A stretch of 64,000 nucleotides of DNA from Chryseobacterium senegalense (GTDB taxonomy: Bacteria; Bacteroidota; Bacteroidia; Flavobacteriales; Weeksellaceae): NCBI GenBank assembly GCA_001403755.1, contig CYUH01000014.1, forward strand, positions 62,001 to 126,000, read 5' to 3'. Below the pieces are notes generated by a model, which was not told where the DNA came from, searched no databases, and saw only the letters and a list, made by a program, of their open reading frames with translations. Positions 32,686-41,906 of the stretch are shown here, piece by piece. The number at the start of each line of letters is the position of its first letter. Position 1 is the first letter of the stretch. The position numbers and the translations under genes are program-made.

Positions 32686-33897
32686 TTAAGAAGTTTCATC
32701 CTCAAAATACTCAAACAGGAAATCATTGTACGGAAATCTTGAAATATGAATTTTCAAAACCTCATCGTAAATGATTTTTTTCATCTCCGAGAAATTTTCT
32801 TTGGTCAAAGCCGAGATAAATACCGTCGGATATTTCGATTTCGACATCCAGGTTTTCTTCCATTCTTCCAGGGAAATATTTTTTCGGGTTTCTGGGGTTA
32901 GATCATCTTCAGCCTTTTTTTCATAACTAAAATCATCAATTTTATTGAAAACCATTACCATCGGTTTTTGATGCGCATTGATTTCCATTAAGATTTGATT
33001 AACAGAATTGATATGATCCTCAAAACTTTCATGAGAAATATCAACGACATGAATCAACAAATCGGCTTCACGAACCTCGTCCAAAGTAGATTTGAAACTT
33101 TCAACAAGTTGAGTCGGAAGTTTACGGATAAAACCTACAGTATCAGTCAAAAGGAAGGGTAAATTCCCAATCACCACTTTTCTTACGGTAGTATCGAGGG
33201 TCGCAAAAAGTTTGTTTTCCGCAAAAACTTCAGACTTGGAAATAGCGTTCATCAAAGTTGATTTTCCAACGTTGGTATAGCCCACGAGAGCTGCTCGAAC
33301 TACCTTTCCGCGGTTTTGTCTTTGTGTAGACATTTGCTTGTCGATGGTTTTCAGTTTTTCTTTCAATAAGGAAATCCTGTCGCGGATGATTCGTCGGTCG
33401 GTTTCAATTTCAGTTTCACCCGGACCTCTCATCCCGATTCCCCCTTTTTGTCTTTCGAGGTGCGTCCACATCCTTGTAAGTCTTGGTAGAAGGTATTGAT
33501 ACTGAGCCAGTTCCACCTGAGTTCTCGCATAAGAGGTTTGTGCTCTCTGGGCAAAAATGTCGAGAATAAGATTGGTTCTATCTAGGATTTTAACTTCTAT
33601 TTCTTTTTCCAGATTTTTAAGTTGCGAAGGTGAAAGTTCGTCATCAAAAATAATGGTGTTAATGTCGTTTTCCTTTATGTAATCCCGGATTTCCTGTGCT
33701 TTTCCGCTTCCGATGAAAGTTTTAGAATCTGGCTGCGTGAGTTTTTGGGTAAATCTTTTCACCACGGTGGCTCCCGCAGTTAAAGCAAGAAACTCCAATT
33801 CATCCATATATTCTACAACTTTATCTTCGTCTTGGTTTTGGGTTATTACCCCAACTAGGACGGCTTTTTCGTATAAATGTTCTTTATTATCTAGCAT
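32686..33897 (-). CDS. hflX: GTPase HflX
   Basis: HflX is a ribosome-associated GTPase that splits stalled 70S ribosomes under stress. The 403-residue protein has the N-terminal HflX domain (FIGSGKAQEI, DDELSPSQLKNLE), the linker helix RGPGETEIETDRR, and the GTPase domain with G1 GYTNVGKST (about 211), G3 DTVGFI, and G4 NKID. The C-terminus is shorter than in E. coli. It is the first gene of a leftward run with DUF4919, AlkD and DUF6122. Confidence 0.95.
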   Translation of the reverse strand: MLDNKEHLYEKAVLVGVITQNQDEDKVVEYMDELEFLALTAGATVVKRFTQKLTQPDSKTFIGSGKAQEIRDYIKENDINTIIFDDELSPSQLKNLEKEIEVKILDRTNLILDIFAQRAQTSYARTQVELAQYQYLLPRLTRMWTHLERQKGGIGMRGPGETEIETDRRIIRDRISLLKEKLKTIDKQMSTQRQNRGKVVRAALVGYTNVGKSTLMNAISKSEVFAENKLFATLDTTVRKVVIGNLPFLLTDTVGFIRKLPTQLVESFKSTLDEVREADLLIHVVDISHESFEDHINSVNQILMEINAHQKPMVMVFNKIDDFSYEKKAEDDLTPETRKNISLEEWKKTWMSKSKYPTVFISALTKENFSEMKKIIYDEVLKIHISRFPYNDFLFEYFEDETS

Positions 33898-33929
33898 ATA
33901 TTTTTTTCTATAATGAAATGTTCACAAAA

Positions 33930-34202
33930 TTAGTTTTTTTCTTTGTCATAAATGAGTTTTAGGATGATCAAAATCATCGTCGCGACCACCGAAACACTAT
34001 TTGTAACAATCATCGAAATATGGTCTTTTCCAATTCCAAACCACAACCATAAACCGCTACTCAAAACTCCTATAATACAGGTGATTATGGAAATTTCTTC
34101 GGCCGATTTTTCTTTTAGAATTTTAATGATTTGAGGAACAAAAAGCGCTGAAGACAACCCTCCTGCCACAAATCCTATAATTTCAGAGTTGATATTCATC
34201 AT
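33930..34202 (-). CDS. SemiSWEET-type transporter
   Basis: A 90-residue three-helix membrane protein with the PQ-loop motif FVPQIIKILKEKSAEEIS in the first third, typical of bacterial SemiSWEET sugar uniporters that work as dimers. Hydrophobic segments are at about 7-25, 38-56 and 62-82. The substrate is unknown. An ATG one codon later is equally possible as start. Confidence 0.85.
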   Translation of the reverse strand: MMNINSEIIGFVAGGLSSALFVPQIIKILKEKSAEEISIITCIIGVLSSGLWLWFGIGKDHISMIVTNSVSVVATMILIILKLIYDKEKN

Positions 34203-34217
34203 TCATTTGTTAAAAGA

Positions 34218-34640
34218 TTAATCCCAATCGGCAGCAACAAATTTCATTGAACTTCCGTCTTTCGCTTTGAGGGTTAAAAAATGTCCTTCTATTTTATAAT
34301 GAACCATTGTTGGCAAAGCTTTCACAAACGCATCTTCTAGTTTCATGCCATCTTGACAATACATCATTGTGCTTCCTATTCCCGAAAAAGCAACCGTTCC
34401 CTCTCCATTAAAATCTGCTTTCATAAATATTCTGTTGCAACCCATGTTGGCACCGTACTGATCTTTAGTACTTAAATCCAAATTCGCACCTTTTTTCATC
34501 AAAAAATCTTTCGTTAAATCCTGAAATTCAATCAGCATCCATTTTTTGTTGATTTGCTCCGAAACTTGATTTCTCGAGGAGCAGTTTAACATCATTAATA
34601 ATCCAAAAACAAAAACCAGACTCTTTAAAATATTTTTCAT
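34218..34640 (-). CDS. META-domain lipoprotein
   Basis: A 140-residue protein from ATG 34640 with a lipoprotein signal (LMMLNCSS, Cys near 20). The body shows the META/HslJ fold signature: KKWMLIEFQ, a strand with NMGCNRIF, and TMMYCQDGMKLEDAFVKALP. It is presumably in the periplasmic face of a membrane. The family's role is unclear. The frame extends 16 residues upstream but loses the clean signal peptide. Confidence 0.8.
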   Translation of the reverse strand: MKNILKSLVFVFGLLMMLNCSSRNQVSEQINKKWMLIEFQDLTKDFLMKKGANLDLSTKDQYGANMGCNRIFMKADFNGEGTVAFSGIGSTMMYCQDGMKLEDAFVKALPTMVHYKIEGHFLTLKAKDGSSMKFVAADWD

Positions 34641-34713
34641 TGTAATTTTTTTTGAACAGCATTCCATTTTTATGCCGTGGTTTTCCATAACTTTGAATTC
34701 AGTTTAGCCAAAA

Positions 34714-35190
34714 ATGACACAGGATTGCTTTTCATTTAAAGGAAAAATAAATCAACACGGAAAAATCAATGCAGCTTTTGTGGAATTTCCTTTTTCCACA
34801 GAAGAACTTTCCGGAAAAAAAGGACAGGTAAAAATTAAGGCAATTTTCGATGAGCACGTTGAATATCGCGGTAGTTTAGCCAAAATTAAAAGCGATTGCC
34901 ATCTACTCCTACTTACCCAAGAAGTTAGGAATAAACTCGGAAAATCCTTTGGAGATGAAGTTTCCGTAAAACTTTGGGAAGATAAGGAAGAACGCATGGT
35001 GGATATTCCGGATGATGTAAAAATTGTTTTTGATGACAATCTACTAGCCAAGGGACTCTTTGACAAAATGAGCTATACTCACTGAAAAGAGTATATCCGT
35101 TGGATTGAAGATGCGAAAAAAACCGAAACACGGGAAAACAGAAAATTAAAAATGATAGAAATGATTCTTGCCGGTAAAAAAGGAATATAA
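34714..35190 (+). pseudogene. YdeI/DUF1905-type protein interrupted by TGA
   Basis: The frame codes for a DUF1905 domain (34714 to about 35000) followed by the start of the YdeI/OmpD-associated domain, and then meets TGA at 35083-35085 after MSYTH. Reading on in the same frame gives KEYIRWIEDAKKTETR and 18 more residues to TAA at 35188-35190, the conserved C-terminal part of the family. The family has Arg or Lys at the stop position (THRKEY), so a single CGA-to-TGA change explains it. The true stop shares a base with the next ATG. It is either a recent pseudogene or a sequencing error. Confidence 0.85.
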
Positions 35191-35717
35191 TGAAGAAAAT
35201 CAACCACATAGAAACTGAAAGATTAACGATACGTGCGATTTCCTCCGAAGATGCAGAATTTATTCTGGAACTTTATAATTCTCCGAAATTCATTGAGTTT
35301 ATCGGTGACAGAAACATCAGAACCACTAAAGACGCCGAACAATACATCACCGAAAAATTTCTGCCACAATACGAACTACTCGGTTTTGGAAATTATTTAA
35401 TCATCAGAAAAGCTGACAGTTACAAAATAGGATCAGTTGGAATTTTTGAAAGAGATGGATTGGATGTGCACGATATTGGATTTTCATTTCTCCCGGAATT
35501 TGAAGGAAATGGTTATGGTTTTGAATCTGCTTCAAAGCTTTTAGAAACTATAATTCAAGAATTTAGTTTAAAGAAAATTTCCGCAATTACGACAAAAACA
35601 AATTTTTCGTCTCAAAAACTTATTGAAAAGTTAGGGTTGAAGTACAAAAAAATAGTAACGCTACCCGGTGATGATGTGGAATTGCTGTATTATGAAATCT
35701 CCACTGGAGCTATTTAA
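35190..35717 (+). CDS. GNAT-family N-acetyltransferase
   Basis: A 175-residue acetyltransferase of the RimJ/RimL subgroup. It begins ETERLTIRAISSEDAEFI, has a central GSVGIFERDGLDVHDIGFSFLPEF and the acetyl-CoA-binding turn EGNGYGFESAS (about 108-118), then TKTNFSSQKLIEKLGLKY near the C-terminus. The substrate is unknown. It starts on the last base of the preceding YdeI-like frame (TAATG), which suggests the two were co-translated before the TGA arose. Confidence 0.88.
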   Translation: MKKINHIETERLTIRAISSEDAEFILELYNSPKFIEFIGDRNIRTTKDAEQYITEKFLPQYELLGFGNYLIIRKADSYKIGSVGIFERDGLDVHDIGFSFLPEFEGNGYGFESASKLLETIIQEFSLKKISAITTKTNFSSQKLIEKLGLKYKKIVTLPGDDVELLYYEISTGAI

Positions 35718-35724
35718 ACATAAA

Positions 35725-35754
35725 AAATCGCACCTTTCGGTGCGATTTATTTTT
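35725..35754. terminator. Bidirectional terminator between the acetyltransferase and hemE
   Basis: AAATCGCACC (35725-35734), loop TTTC, GGTGCGATTT (35739-35748), with T-rich sequence on both strands. It serves the rightward acetyltransferase and the leftward hem operon. Confidence 0.8.
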
Positions 35755-35770
35755 TCAAGATTCCACTTTT

Positions 35771-35793
35771 TGGCGCTCGCTTCGCTCGCGCCA
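35771..35793. repeat. GC-rich GCTCGC repeat hairpin
   Basis: TGGC GCTCGC TTC GCTCGC GCCA: two direct GCTCGC units within an outer TGGC/GCCA stem. It ends 2 bases after hemE stops on the minus strand. No T-tract follows, so it is not a simple terminator. Confidence 0.45.
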
Positions 35794-35794
35794 C

Positions 35795-36826
35795 CTAATA
35801 ATTTGGTTTCCAATCCACCACTGCTTTGATAAAAGCTTCGGCGTTTTCTAAAGGAATATTTGGTAAAATTCCGTGGCCAAGATTCACGATATATCGGTCT
35901 TTTCCGAATCGATTAATCATTTCGTTCACCATTTTCTTGATGGTTTCGGGTGTAGAATGTAATCGTGTAGGGTCGAAATTTCCTTGTAAAGTCATCGAAT
36001 GATTCGTAAGAACTCTTGCAAATTCAGGTTTGATGGTCCAATCCACACCCAATGCAGAAGCTTTAGACATCGTCATTTCTTCCAACGCGAACCAACAACC
36101 TTTCCCGAAAACAACAACATGAGTAAGCGAACTCAAGGCCTCAACAATTTGGTTGATGTATCTCCACGAAAATTCTTCGTAATCATCCGGAGAGAGCATT
36201 CCGCCCCAAGAATCGAAAATCTGAACAGCAGAAACACCTTTTTCAACTTTTCTTTTTAAGTAAGCGATTGTCGTATCGGTAATTTTTTGAAGTAAAAGGT
36301 GTACCGCTTCCGGATTCTGAAAACAGAAAGTTTTGGCAATTTCAAATGCTTTAGAACCTTTTCCTTCTACACAATAGCACAAAATTGTCCATGGAGAACC
36401 GGCAAAACCAATTAACGGAATCTCACGATCCAATTTCTGAAGGGTAATTTCAATCGCATCGAAAACGTATCCCAGCGTATCGTTTACATCAGGAACTGGA
36501 ATATTTTTCACTTGTTCCAACGTTCGGATAGGTTCATCGAGCCATGGCCCTACATTTTCTTTCATTTTAAAATCCAATCCCATCGCTTGCGGAACTACCA
36601 AAATATCTGAAAATAGAATGGCTGCATCTAGTGGATATCTGCGGATCGGCATCATGGTAATTTCCGCTGCAAGTTCCGGAGTTTGGCATCTTGTGAAAAA
36701 ATCGTACTGATCACGAAGTGCACGGAATTCCGGCAAAAATCTTCCGGCTTGTCTCATCATCCAAACCGGCGGTCTTTCTACGATTTCGCCTCGTAATGCC
36801 TTTAGGTAAAGGTCGTTTTTAATCAT
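35795..36826 (-). CDS. hemE: Uroporphyrinogen decarboxylase
   Basis: HemE removes four carboxyl groups from uroporphyrinogen III to give coproporphyrinogen III. The 343-residue protein has the family start [44 protein letters not shown] and NLGHGILP near the C-terminus. It overlaps hemD by four bases (ATGA), so the genes are translationally coupled. It is the last gene of the leftward run hemA-hemC-hemD-hemE. Confidence 0.97.
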   Translation of the reverse strand: MIKNDLYLKALRGEIVERPPVWMMRQAGRFLPEFRALRDQYDFFTRCQTPELAAEITMMPIRRYPLDAAILFSDILVVPQAMGLDFKMKENVGPWLDEPIRTLEQVKNIPVPDVNDTLGYVFDAIEITLQKLDREIPLIGFAGSPWTILCYCVEGKGSKAFEIAKTFCFQNPEAVHLLLQKITDTTIAYLKRKVEKGVSAVQIFDSWGGMLSPDDYEEFSWRYINQIVEALSSLTHVVVFGKGCWFALEEMTMSKASALGVDWTIKPEFARVLTNHSMTLQGNFDPTRLHSTPETIKKMVNEMINRFGKDRYIVNLGHGILPNIPLENAEAFIKAVVDWKPNY

Positions 36827-37530
36827 AACTTATTATTTTGTTCTGCCTCCACTTCTGGGCTATAGTGGGAAGAAATTAAATTCAACAAATCATCAACATT
36901 GCTCTCAGAGCTTGTTATGACTGTATTTTTGGTAATTTTTTTTATCTCTTTTGTCGTAGTTTCGCCGATAGAAAATAGCTGAAAATCTTCTAAAGAATTA
37001 AACTTTGCAAAACTACGCAGACCGCTGGGACTGAAGAAACAAACCGCATCATATTTTCCAGAAATCGTTGGATAAAGCAGTTCAGTTTCGTAAACGGGAA
37101 TTTTTTTATAGGAAATGTTTTGCAGTGGTAAGGCTTTATTCAAGACATTAAGGGCTAGATTTCCGCAGAAGTGAAGAAACTTTTCTTTCGGGCTGTTTTC
37201 AATAATAAATTCAGCGAGCTCCTTCGCGTTCTTGGTCACTTTGAAAGTTCCAAAACCAAATTTCCGAAGTTCCCTCTTCGTCATCTGTCCTACCGCGTAA
37301 ATTTTATTGAAATTGCGTTCGGCAAAATTCTCATTGGGTTGAAAATGATTACTAAAAAAAGAATTAACCGCATTAACACTTGTAAAAATAAGGGATTTAT
37401 CTTTCAAATCAAAAGATTCGACTTCCATAGGATTTATCTTTATTACATCTACAAAATCATAAGAAAAATGACCTCCTAATTTCTTGGAAATCATCAATGG
37501 GTTGATTTTTTTTGTAAAGAGAATTTTCAT
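36823..37530 (-). CDS. hemD: Uroporphyrinogen-III synthase
   Basis: HemD closes and inverts ring D of hydroxymethylbilane. Sequence conservation in this family is low; the 235-residue length, the segment [16 protein letters not shown], the linker to a second Rossmann-like half ([18 protein letters not shown]) and the TTKEIKK stretch fit. The location between hemC and hemE makes the call firm. It overlaps hemE by four bases. Confidence 0.9.
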   Translation of the reverse strand: MKILFTKKINPLMISKKLGGHFSYDFVDVIKINPMEVESFDLKDKSLIFTSVNAVNSFFSNHFQPNENFAERNFNKIYAVGQMTKRELRKFGFGTFKVTKNAKELAEFIIENSPKEKFLHFCGNLALNVLNKALPLQNISYKKIPVYETELLYPTISGKYDAVCFFSPSGLRSFAKFNSLEDFQLFSIGETTTKEIKKITKNTVITSSESNVDDLLNLISSHYSPEVEAEQNNKL

Positions 37531-37573
37531 GAAACAAATATTGTCAATAGTTGCAAAACCTTTTGATTTCAGT

Positions 37574-38488
37574 TTATTTTAATTGATTTTTAATTTCCGC
37601 CATTAGTTCTCTTCCGCCATTATTCAATACCTTTTCGGCCAAAATCTTTCCGAAGTTTTCATGTTCATTCCACTGGAAAATTTCGTCGGTCTCAATGCTG
37701 TTTTTTCCGTCCAAAGAGCATAATCTGGCATGAAATCGCACTTCATTTTGATCATTTATTTCAGCAAAAGCTCCGATGGGAGCGGTACAACCACCTTCCA
37801 AAGTATTGAGGAAATTTCTTTCTATATCAATGCAGATCTGTGTTTTCTTATGGTTAATTTCCTTAAATATCTCCTTAGTTTCTTCATCATCAGCTCGTCC
37901 GCAAATGGCTACTACACCTTGTGCCGGAGCAGGAATCATCATCGGAAGTTGCTCATAATCAATATTTAAATCCATTCTTTTGATCGCTGCAAGAGAAAAA
38001 AGCGTTGCATCGAAATCGTTTTCTTCAAGTTTTTTTAGGCGAGTTTGCACATTTCCACGAATGTCTGAAATTTCAGTTTCGGGAAATTCTTTATACCAAA
38101 AAGCACGTCTTCTCAAACTGCTGGTCGCAATTTTTAAATCTTTCAAATCCAGGGTTTGCGATTCTTTTTTTCTTACCAAAACATCTTCCGGATAATCTCG
38201 TTCCAAAACCGCGATGATCTCAATGTTTTTAGGTAATTCGGTAGGAATATCTTTGAGAGAATGTACAGCAATATCCACTTCTTTATTCAACAAAGCAATA
38301 TCGAGATCTCTGGTAAAAACACCTGTAATCCCCAATGAATATAGTGGCTGTGTAAGATTTTTATCTCCTGCGGAAACAATTGGTGTGATGTCGGTGACAA
38401 AATTTCGGTTTTGCAGATTTCTTGCCACTTCACGCGCTTGCCACAAAGCGAGCGGTGAATTTCTGGTTCCGATTTTAATGCTTTTCAT
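37574..38488 (-). CDS. hemC: Hydroxymethylbilane synthase
   Basis: HemC polymerises four porphobilinogen units. ATG 38488 gives the usual start MKSIKIGTRNSPLALWQA and 304 residues; the frame extends 8 residues further. Cys234 in LEGGCTAPIG carries the dipyrromethane cofactor. Other conserved segments: KDIPTELP, TSSLRRRA and IRGNVQTRL. Its start lies inside the end of hemA (14-base overlap), so it is co-transcribed with it. Confidence 0.96.
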   Translation of the reverse strand: MKSIKIGTRNSPLALWQAREVARNLQNRNFVTDITPIVSAGDKNLTQPLYSLGITGVFTRDLDIALLNKEVDIAVHSLKDIPTELPKNIEIIAVLERDYPEDVLVRKKESQTLDLKDLKIATSSLRRRAFWYKEFPETEISDIRGNVQTRLKKLEENDFDATLFSLAAIKRMDLNIDYEQLPMMIPAPAQGVVAICGRADDEETKEIFKEINHKKTQICIDIERNFLNTLEGGCTAPIGAFAEINDQNEVRFHARLCSLDGKNSIETDEIFQWNEHENFGKILAEKVLNNGGRELMAEIKNQLK

Positions 38489-39749
38489 TGAATTCGTTTT
38501 TTGGCTGTTCAACTAAAATTTCGTGCATCAATTTGCTAATTTCTTCCGCTTTCAAAGGGTTATCGATAATATATTTAGCAAACCTATTGGTGATTTTCTG
38601 GATCAGTTTATCCGAAAGTTGCATATCATTCACATCGACATATTTATGTTTTTTGTGGATATTGTGCATTTCGTTGTACTCCATACTTTTCAGCGCGGCT
38701 TTGAAATGATGGATATTAGGAGCGAATTTTCTCTTCTTTTCCCACTCTATAAAATCCTTGGTCATTTCCTTGATGATGCTTTCCGCTTTTGGAATTTCTT
38801 TTTGTCTTTGCATCATGGTTTCGCTGATATGAAGCGAAAGCTGATCGACATCTACCAAACTCACATTGGTGTTTTCGGTGACATTTTTCTCTACGTTATT
38901 TGGGATCGAAAGATCGATAACCAAGGTTTCTTTTCCGTTCGGGAAATGCGTTTTATTTATGATCGGATGTTGCGCCCCGGTTGCAACGATAAGGATATCG
39001 GTTTCCGCAAGCTCTTCGCGAAAATTATCGAAAGGAATTTGTGGAATATTATACTTCTCGGCAATTTTTTCGGCTTTCTCAGATGTTCTGTTAGCAACTT
39101 TTACCTTCGGCTTATAAACATGTTTTACCAGGTTTTCAACAGTATTTTGACCAATTTCACCAACTCCCAAAAGCAAAATATTTTTATCGGAAATCTGCGC
39201 TTGATTTTTTAAGATATAATGAACCGCTGCATACGACACCGAAGCTGCTCCATTGGAAATTCCTGTTTCATTCTTAATTCTTTTTGAAATTTGAATTGCA
39301 GAATTTATTGCTCTTTCTAGAAAAGGATTGGAATATTTCTTTTCTTTTTTGAAACGGTGATAGGCATTCTTAATCTGCCCAATGATTTCAAAATCACCGA
39401 TAATCTGGCTTTCCAAACCGGCCGCAACCCGAAAAAGATGATTCAAAGCTTCTTCGTGTTTCAGGATATTCACATACTGCATAAATTCCGTAAGACTCAC
39501 CCCGATGGTTTTGCAATAAAGCTCGGCGATCAGCAGATAATTCTGGGTAGTGGTATAAATTTCGGTCCGGTTACAGGTGGAAACTACAAATGCATCGCCC
39601 ATGTTTTGGTCATGGATTTCATTGACGAAATTTTTTACGTTTTCGTCAAAAAAAGCAAATTTTCCCCGCGTTTCGGCATCAGCTTTCTCGAAACTGACGC
39701 TGAGGACAGCGAAATTGGCGGTTTTGTGAATGTTGTTATCCTGATTCAT
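38475..39749 (-). CDS. hemA: Glutamyl-tRNA reductase
   Basis: HemA starts the C5 pathway of haem synthesis by reducing glutamyl-tRNA with NADPH. The 424-residue protein has the catalytic Cys59 in VSTCNRTEIY, the SQIIGDFEIIGQIKNAYH segment and the nucleotide-binding GVGEIGQNTVENL. It is the first gene of the leftward run. The plus strand opposite is open for 229 codons (38523-39212), but that frame has no protein-like features. Confidence 0.96.
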   Translation of the reverse strand: MNQDNNIHKTANFAVLSVSFEKADAETRGKFAFFDENVKNFVNEIHDQNMGDAFVVSTCNRTEIYTTTQNYLLIAELYCKTIGVSLTEFMQYVNILKHEEALNHLFRVAAGLESQIIGDFEIIGQIKNAYHRFKKEKKYSNPFLERAINSAIQISKRIKNETGISNGAASVSYAAVHYILKNQAQISDKNILLLGVGEIGQNTVENLVKHVYKPKVKVANRTSEKAEKIAEKYNIPQIPFDNFREELAETDILIVATGAQHPIINKTHFPNGKETLVIDLSIPNNVEKNVTENTNVSLVDVDQLSLHISETMMQRQKEIPKAESIIKEMTKDFIEWEKKRKFAPNIHHFKAALKSMEYNEMHNIHKKHKYVDVNDMQLSDKLIQKITNRFAKYIIDNPLKAEEISKLMHEILVEQPKNEFNEKH

Positions 39750-39945
39750 AAAGCAACCGCAAATTTAAGATTTTAAATTGAATTGGTGAAGGTTCCCAAA
39801 AATGAACATTATCAGTAAAATCTATGAGTTTCTGAATATTATTTTAGGATTTTTAATTAAAAATGAAACCATTGGTGAAGTACATTTTATTTCGAAAGAG
39901 TTTTGAATTTTAATAAAATTTTAACCAAATTAACTGAGAATCTAA

Positions 39946-39976
39946 TTTTTAGAACGGTTCTAAATTTATATCTTTG
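39946..39976 (+). promoter_or_regulatory. mreB promoter with embedded palindrome
   Basis: TATCTTTG (39969-39976) fits the -7 consensus TAnnTTTG, with a T-rich -33 region near 39946-39949. Between them is a perfect odd-centred palindrome TTTAGAACGGTTCTAAA (39948-39964), which could be a repressor site. The mreB ATG follows 26 bases after the -7 box. Confidence 0.55.
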
Positions 39977-40001
39977 TACACTTAAAAAAAATCAAGAAAA
40001 A

Positions 40002-41027
40002 ATGGGGCTATTTGATATGTTCACGCAAGATATTGCGATTGACTTAGGCACAGCAAACACACTTATTATACATAACAATAAGATCGTTATCGATCAACCT
40101 TCTATAGTAGCTATTGAGCGTTCTAGTGGTAAACCAATCGCAGTAGGCGAAAAGGCGAAACACATGCAAGGAAAAACTCACGAAGACATCAAAACAATTA
40201 GACCCTTGAAAGATGGTGTAATTGCTGATTTTCATGCATCTGAACACATGATCAAAGAGTTTATAAAACAAATTCCTGGCATTAAGGGAAAGCTTTTTCA
40301 ACCTACTTTAAAAATCGTAATTTGTATTCCTTCCGGAATTACCGAAGTAGAAAAAAGAGCGGTACGAGATTCTGCACAAAAAGTAAATGCCAAAGAAGTT
40401 CGTTTGATTTACGAACCAATGGCTGCTGCAATTGGGGTAGGAATTGATGTTCAAAAACCCGAAGGTAACATGATCATCGACATCGGTGGAGGTACTACCG
40501 AAATCGCAGTAGTAGCTCTAGGAGGAATTGTTTGCGACAAGTCCGTGAAAATTGCAGGTGATGTTTTCACCAATGATATCGCGTATTACCTAAGAACGCA
40601 TCACAATTTATATATCGGTGAAAGAACTGCTGAAAGAGTAAAGATCGAAGTGGGATCTGCCGTAGAAGAGCTGGATGTTGACATTGAGGATATTCCGGTT
40701 CAAGGGCGTGATTTGATTACCGGTAAACCAAAAGAAATTATGGTAAACTACAAAGAAATCGCTCGCGCATTGGACAAATCGATCATTAGAATTGAAGATG
40801 CGGTAATGGAAACCCTTTCTCTAACGCCACCTGAATTGGCTGCAGATATCTACAAAACAGGAATTTATCTTGCAGGCGGTGGTGCTTTGCTCAGAGGACT
40901 TGCAGATAGACTTCACAAAAAAACAGGCCTTCCGGTTTTTGTGGCTGAAGATCCGTTGAGAGCTGTAGTTCGCGGAACAGGTATCGCTTTAAAAAACATG
41001 GATAAATTCAACTTCCTGATTAAATAA
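40002..41027 (+). CDS. mreB: Rod-shape actin homologue MreB
   Basis: MreB forms membrane-attached filaments that direct sidewall peptidoglycan synthesis. ATG 40002 gives MGLFDMFTQDIAIDLGTANTL and 341 residues; the frame runs 33 codons further upstream through the promoter. Actin-type phosphate motifs: DLGTANT, IDIGGGTTEIAVV and the C-terminal LAGGGALLRGL. It is the first gene of mreB-mreC-mreD-mrdA-rodA. Confidence 0.97.
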   Translation: MGLFDMFTQDIAIDLGTANTLIIHNNKIVIDQPSIVAIERSSGKPIAVGEKAKHMQGKTHEDIKTIRPLKDGVIADFHASEHMIKEFIKQIPGIKGKLFQPTLKIVICIPSGITEVEKRAVRDSAQKVNAKEVRLIYEPMAAAIGVGIDVQKPEGNMIIDIGGGTTEIAVVALGGIVCDKSVKIAGDVFTNDIAYYLRTHHNLYIGERTAERVKIEVGSAVEELDVDIEDIPVQGRDLITGKPKEIMVNYKEIARALDKSIIRIEDAVMETLSLTPPELAADIYKTGIYLAGGGALLRGLADRLHKKTGLPVFVAEDPLRAVVRGTGIALKNMDKFNFLIK

Positions 41028-41054
41028 TTTTTAACTTTTTTACGACATTAACTG

Positions 41055-41906
41055 ATGGGATTTTTGCTGCGATTATTTTCGAAGAACGGTTTGTTCGTCT
41101 TCTTCCTATTTCTGCAGCTCACCGCTTTGGTACTGATTTTCAGCAGAAACTCGATGCAACAATCCTGGATCTCGGGACAAACGGCAGCTTTCAATTCATG
41201 GGTTTCCGGATATATCGACGAAGGAGCTTCTTACCTTAAATTAAAGCAAATCAATGAGCAACTTGTGGCGCAAAACAAAGTTTTGATGGAGCAGGTCTAC
41301 GGAAAAAATCCTTCCGCAATTCCCAATTTCAGAAAAGTTCATGACACCATCGGAGGTGGACAGATTTATACTTTTGTAGACGGCGAAATCGTTTTCAACA
41401 GCATCAACCGGAAAGATAATTACTTCACCATCAACCGAGGAAGGCGCGATGGAGTTTTGCCACAAATGGGCGTGATGGCTCCAAAAGGAATTGCCGGAAT
41501 CGTGATTAATTCTACAAATTCCTATGCGTTGGTTCAATCGGTTTTAAGTTTGAACAAAATCAAAATCAACGCTTCTTTAAAAAAATCAGGTTATTTCGGA
41601 ACTTTAACATGGAAAGGCGACGATTCCCGAATTATGCACCTCGCTGATGTGCCGAAATATGTTCCACTTCAAATTGGAGATACCGTAGTAACCGATGGTA
41701 AATCTGCGATTTTTCCACAAGGAATTATGATTGGTAAAGTTTCCGGATATGAAGTCGACAGCAAAACCGGTTTCTGGGATATTTCCGTGGAACTGAGTGA
41801 GAAAATGGGCAACCTGAGCAAAATTTATGTGGTGAAAAACCTGAAAAAAGCCGAAGTTCAAAAGATACAGGATACGCTACAAGCGACTATAAATAAAGAG
41901 AAATGA
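41055..41906 (+). CDS. mreC: Rod-shape protein MreC
   Basis: A 283-residue bitopic inner-membrane protein. One N-terminal membrane segment (LFVFFLFLQLTALVLIF), a coiled-coil region (about 55-80), then the periplasmic beta domain (about 100-270) with VMAPKGIAGIV and GIMIGKVSGYEV. It bridges MreB and the wall synthases. It overlaps mreD by four bases. Confidence 0.95.
   Translation: MGFLLRLFSKNGLFVFFLFLQLTALVLIFSRNSMQQSWISGQTAAFNSWVSGYIDEGASYLKLKQINEQLVAQNKVLMEQVYGKNPSAIPNFRKVHDTIGGGQIYTFVDGEIVFNSINRKDNYFTINRGRRDGVLPQMGVMAPKGIAGIVINSTNSYALVQSVLSLNKIKINASLKKSGYFGTLTWKGDDSRIMHLADVPKYVPLQIGDTVVTDGKSAIFPQGIMIGKVSGYEVDSKTGFWDISVELSEKMGNLSKIYVVKNLKKAEVQKIQDTLQATINKEK

Noticed and set aside
35083-35085. 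TGA in the YdeI-like gene read as selenocysteine
   Set aside because: The family has Arg or Lys at this position, not Cys, and no SECIS-like hairpin follows. A nonsense change or sequencing error is simpler.
38523-39212. A 229-codon open frame on the plus strand opposite hemA
   Set aside because: hemA on the minus strand has all catalytic motifs, while this frame is rich in Phe and Ile with no recognisable domain. It is a shadow frame.
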